A stretch of 6,658 bases of DNA, taken from contig WRMX01000143.1 of NCBI GenBank assembly GCA_009776905.1, positions 1-6,658 on the forward strand, given 5' to 3'. The DNA is from Oscillospiraceae bacterium. GTDB taxonomy: Bacteria > Bacillota > Clostridia > Oscillospirales > Oscillospiraceae. Below the pieces are notes generated by a model that saw only the letters and a list, made by a program, of their open reading frames with translations, was not told the origin of the DNA and made no database searches. The position numbers were made by a program, and so were the translations under genes. The first letter of the stretch is position 1. The number at the start of each line of letters is the position of its first letter. Below are positions 4,873 to 6,658 of this stretch, one piece after another.

Positions 4873-6658
4873 GAGATGCCCTCGTCGTTGCGGGTGAACT
4901 TGACCGCTTTTATAGAATCCTTCAGCACCAGCGTGCTGGAGCCGATTATGATACGCAGGCCTTCATATGCGGTGTTTTGCACCTTAATGGTGCCATAACC
5001 GAGTTTGTTGATTTCATCTTTTAACATTGTGCATTCTTCCGACAGCTCATCGTGCTGGAGAGTGAACTGCTTGACCAGGATTTTTGACTTGTCGAGAACC
5101 TTCAACTTCTCGGCAGACAGTTCATTTTTATACTTCCTGATCGTCAGGGCACGAATCGTAGTTTCAAAAGAATCCATGTCTTTTACAAGCTGCTCGAGCT
5201 TTTTTGTAGCCGCGATGAAACGATTGAGCAATTCAGGGTCGTTGCCGACTTCGACGACTGTCTTGTCCGCCGCCGCGCGCACGCTGCCTATGCTTTTTGC
5301 GTTGATTTCCGCATGAGCGACGACGTGGCTGTTCCGAATCACCCCGTTGCCGATCATGTCTATGGACCCGCCGCACTTGATAGTGGAATTGATGATATAG
5401 GTGGTGCTAAGGCTACCCCTGACATTGAAAGAGCCGCCGTCGATGAATTTGACCGCAGCGTTCCCGCCTGTCTCTATCGCGTTTTCCTCGCCCACGCAAC
5501 CGCCTTTGACGACGAGCGAACCGCCTGCGGTGACTGTCGCCGATTCGACCGTCCCATGGATGACTATGTCGCCCGTCGCGTCGACTGCGAAGCCGTATCT
5601 GACATCGCCCTTTATTATGACGATGCCATTGTGGCTGATGTTGCCCGTCTCGTACTGCACGTCGCCTTCGACCACGTATGTGTCGAAAACGTTGATTTTG
5701 TTGTCGACAATGCTGATGCAGCCGTCGATGCCGGCCAGCAAATCGGTGTCGAGATCGTTGACGACGGTGTTCGCGCCGAGTGGGAGCTTTTTATCCTTGC
5801 CCGGGACGGGCGCAAAGATGCTGCCTGTGACACCTCTACCGGGCGTGCCCTCGGTCAGAGGTATTTTTGTAGCAAGCACGTCATCTTTGGATACTTGATT
5901 AATGAGCCCTATGTCTTTGAAGTCGACGGAGCCGTCTGCGTGCTCCTTCGGCATCAGGGTGGGGTTCATGTCCACGTTATATGTGATTATCGCGTCTTCG
6001 CCGTTTATGGGCGCGACTCCGTGCGCGACAGTTTTCTCGAGGTTGTAGAGCGGCTTTTCTGAAAGCTCACGGAGCGCGTCGCTGTCGATCCCGAATGTGA
6101 CGCCTTCGCTTGCCAATGCGACGTTAAGAGCCTCGAATGACAGGTCGGAACCGTTGTTTCTGGGAGGGGCCAGCTCGATGCTTGCCTCGAGGCCGTCGTC
6201 CGATATCACGATCTTTGCCTTGGCGTCGACGGCGCCGGGGTGCTTCTTTTCGATGCTTCTGACAAGATACTCTTTCACAGAGCTGTCCATTTCGGTGAAT
6301 TGCACTGTCAGCTCATACATCGCCAAGCTGTCCACCATCGGGTCGCACCTGATGACGCTGCCTATCAGCGTCCCTTTGCTCCTGCTGAGGTTGTCCACCT
6401 CCACAAGGCATGAGATTTTTGTGTTTTTGGCGAGCGGGGTTTCGACGATGCTTTTGAAGCCGCCTTCGCTGATGTCGATGGTTTTCGTGACGCAGTAGCC
6501 GTCGTCGATGTCGTCTGCGTCTGCCGTGTCTGCTGTGTCTGCTGCGGTGGCGGGGGTTGCAGTGGCGGCTGCTGTTGCGTCCGCTGCGGTGGCGGGGGCT
6601 GTTGCGTTAGCTGCGTCGGGGGGCGCTGCGTCCGCTGCGTCCGTGGTTGTTGCGTCGG
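4854..6658 (-). CDS. PilZ-like domain fused to FapA/DUF342 polymerase-like beta-helix protein (5' end outside window)
   Basis: The frame is open from the TGA at 4854-4856 to the window end, giving 600 visible residues and no true start. A GTG at 6402-6404 (visible residue 85) is not credible as the start because it cuts a domain. Visible residues 1-49 use only Ala, Thr, Asp, Pro and one Asn. Residues about 53-137 resemble PilZ: VTKTIDISEGGFKSIV with D-I-S-E-G-G at 61-66, GSVIR, then YELTVQFTEMDSS and a closing helix. From about 144 the FapA/DUF342 pattern follows: GVAPINGEDAIITY (213-226), DGSVDFKDIG, TEGTPGRGVTG (268-278), then a right-handed beta-helix-like run of GNI, GDV, GDI and GGS turns (about 329-459), a charged coiled coil (about 479-554) and a final strand region. 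FapA has been tied to flagellar assembly and pole placement in some bacteria; PilZ domains usually bind c-di-GMP. A motility or surface role is inferred. The RxxxR half of the PilZ site is not visible. Confidence 0.88.
   Translation of the reverse strand, partial: DATTTDAADAAPPDAANATAPATAADATAAATATPATAADTADTADADDIDDGYCVTKTIDISEGGFKSIVETPLAKNTKISCLVEVDNLSRSKGTLIGSVIRCDPMVDSLAMYELTVQFTEMDSSVKEYLVRSIEKKHPGAVDAKAKIVISDDGLEASIELAPPRNNGSDLSFEALNVALASEGVTFGIDSDALRELSEKPLYNLEKTVAHGVAPINGEDAIITYNVDMNPTLMPKEHADGSVDFKDIGLINQVSKDDVLATKIPLTEGTPGRGVTGSIFAPVPGKDKKLPLGANTVVNDLDTDLLAGIDGCISIVDNKINVFDTYVVEGDVQYETGNISHNGIVIIKGDVRYGFAVDATGDIVIHGTVESATVTAGGSLVVKGGCVGEENAIETGGNAAVKFIDGGSFNVRGSLSTTYIINSTIKCGGSIDMIGNGVIRNSHVVAHAEINAKSIGSVRAAADKTVVEVGNDPELLNRFIAATKKLEQLVKDMDSFETTIRALTIRKYKNELSAEKLKVLDKSKILVKQFTLQHDELSEECTMLKDEINKLGYGTIKVQNTAYEGLRIIIGSSTLVLKDSIKAVKFTRNDEGISSAPLY
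6510..6656 (-). repeat. In-frame low-complexity Ala/Thr/Asp/Pro coding repeat
   Basis: This segment encodes the first 49 visible residues of the PilZ-FapA protein: 23 Ala, 11 Thr, 10 Asp, 4 Pro and 1 Asn. At DNA level a perfect 16-mer recurs at 6541-6556 and 6583-6598, 42 bases (14 codons) apart. GCTGTTGCGT recurs at 6571-6580 and 6598-6607, 27 bases apart. GTCCGCTGCG recurs at 6579-6588 and 6630-6639, 51 bases apart. All these spacings preserve frame, and a Thr-Ala-Asp triplet repeats at its C-terminal end. It should be an unstructured, acidic linker whose length can vary by slippage. Confidence 0.85.

Noticed and set aside
5313..6062. Long + strand open frame (249 codons) opposite the PilZ-FapA gene
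   Set aside because: It is antisense to a protein with clear DUF342 motifs along its whole length, and its own translation shows no recognisable domain. It is a shadow of codon bias on the opposite strand.

Overview
This window most likely comes from an anaerobic, Gram-positive, Clostridia-type bacterium of moderate GC content. The evidence is a lipoprotein-type (not periplasmic) binding protein with a VAGC lipobox, an XdhC-type molybdenum-hydroxylase maturation factor, a FapA/DUF342 protein, and SD-type ribosome sites with a near-consensus sigma-A promoter. The lineage is an inference from gene content; no rRNA or other marker is present.

Layout: bases 1-17 are a G-run facing a C-run, probably a contig edge. 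A complete xdhC-like gene (95-1147, +) follows. Its last codons and stop are repeated in a degenerate short-repeat tract (1132-1212, perhaps echoing to 1238) that runs into a strong promoter (TTGACA-17-TAGAAT, 1213-1241). This promoter probably drives a four-gene run on the + strand: a family-3 solute-binding lipoprotein (1289-2095), a HisM/GlnP-type permease (2166-3119), a GlnQ/HisP-type ATPase (3148-3906) and a 10-TM EamA/DMT transporter (3911-4810). The first three make a complete polar-amino-acid ABC importer. A 14-bp interrupted hairpin separates binding protein from permease, a usual place for raising binding-protein yield over the membrane parts.

On the - strand, converging on the EamA gene, lies a long FapA/DUF342 gene (4854 to past 6658) whose 5' end is off the window. 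Read upstream of the first internal start codon, the frame stays open to the window edge. It encodes a PilZ-like domain with a D-I-S-E-G-G motif, preceded by at least 49 residues made only of Ala, Thr, Asp, Pro and one Asn. It therefore looks like a PilZ-FapA fusion, a possible c-di-GMP-linked surface or motility protein. The first PilZ motif (RxxxR) is not in the visible part.

The most unusual feature is a recurring pattern: short tandem duplications sit exactly on gene edges. They copy the stop-codon region of xdhC, the start region of the ATPase (creating a 9-codon out-of-frame decoy ORF), and the convergent EamA/FapA ends. At the last site three 26-bp copies place stop codons in all six frames. 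No phage, transposon, CRISPR, tRNA or rRNA was seen. No canonical T-tailed terminator was recognised.
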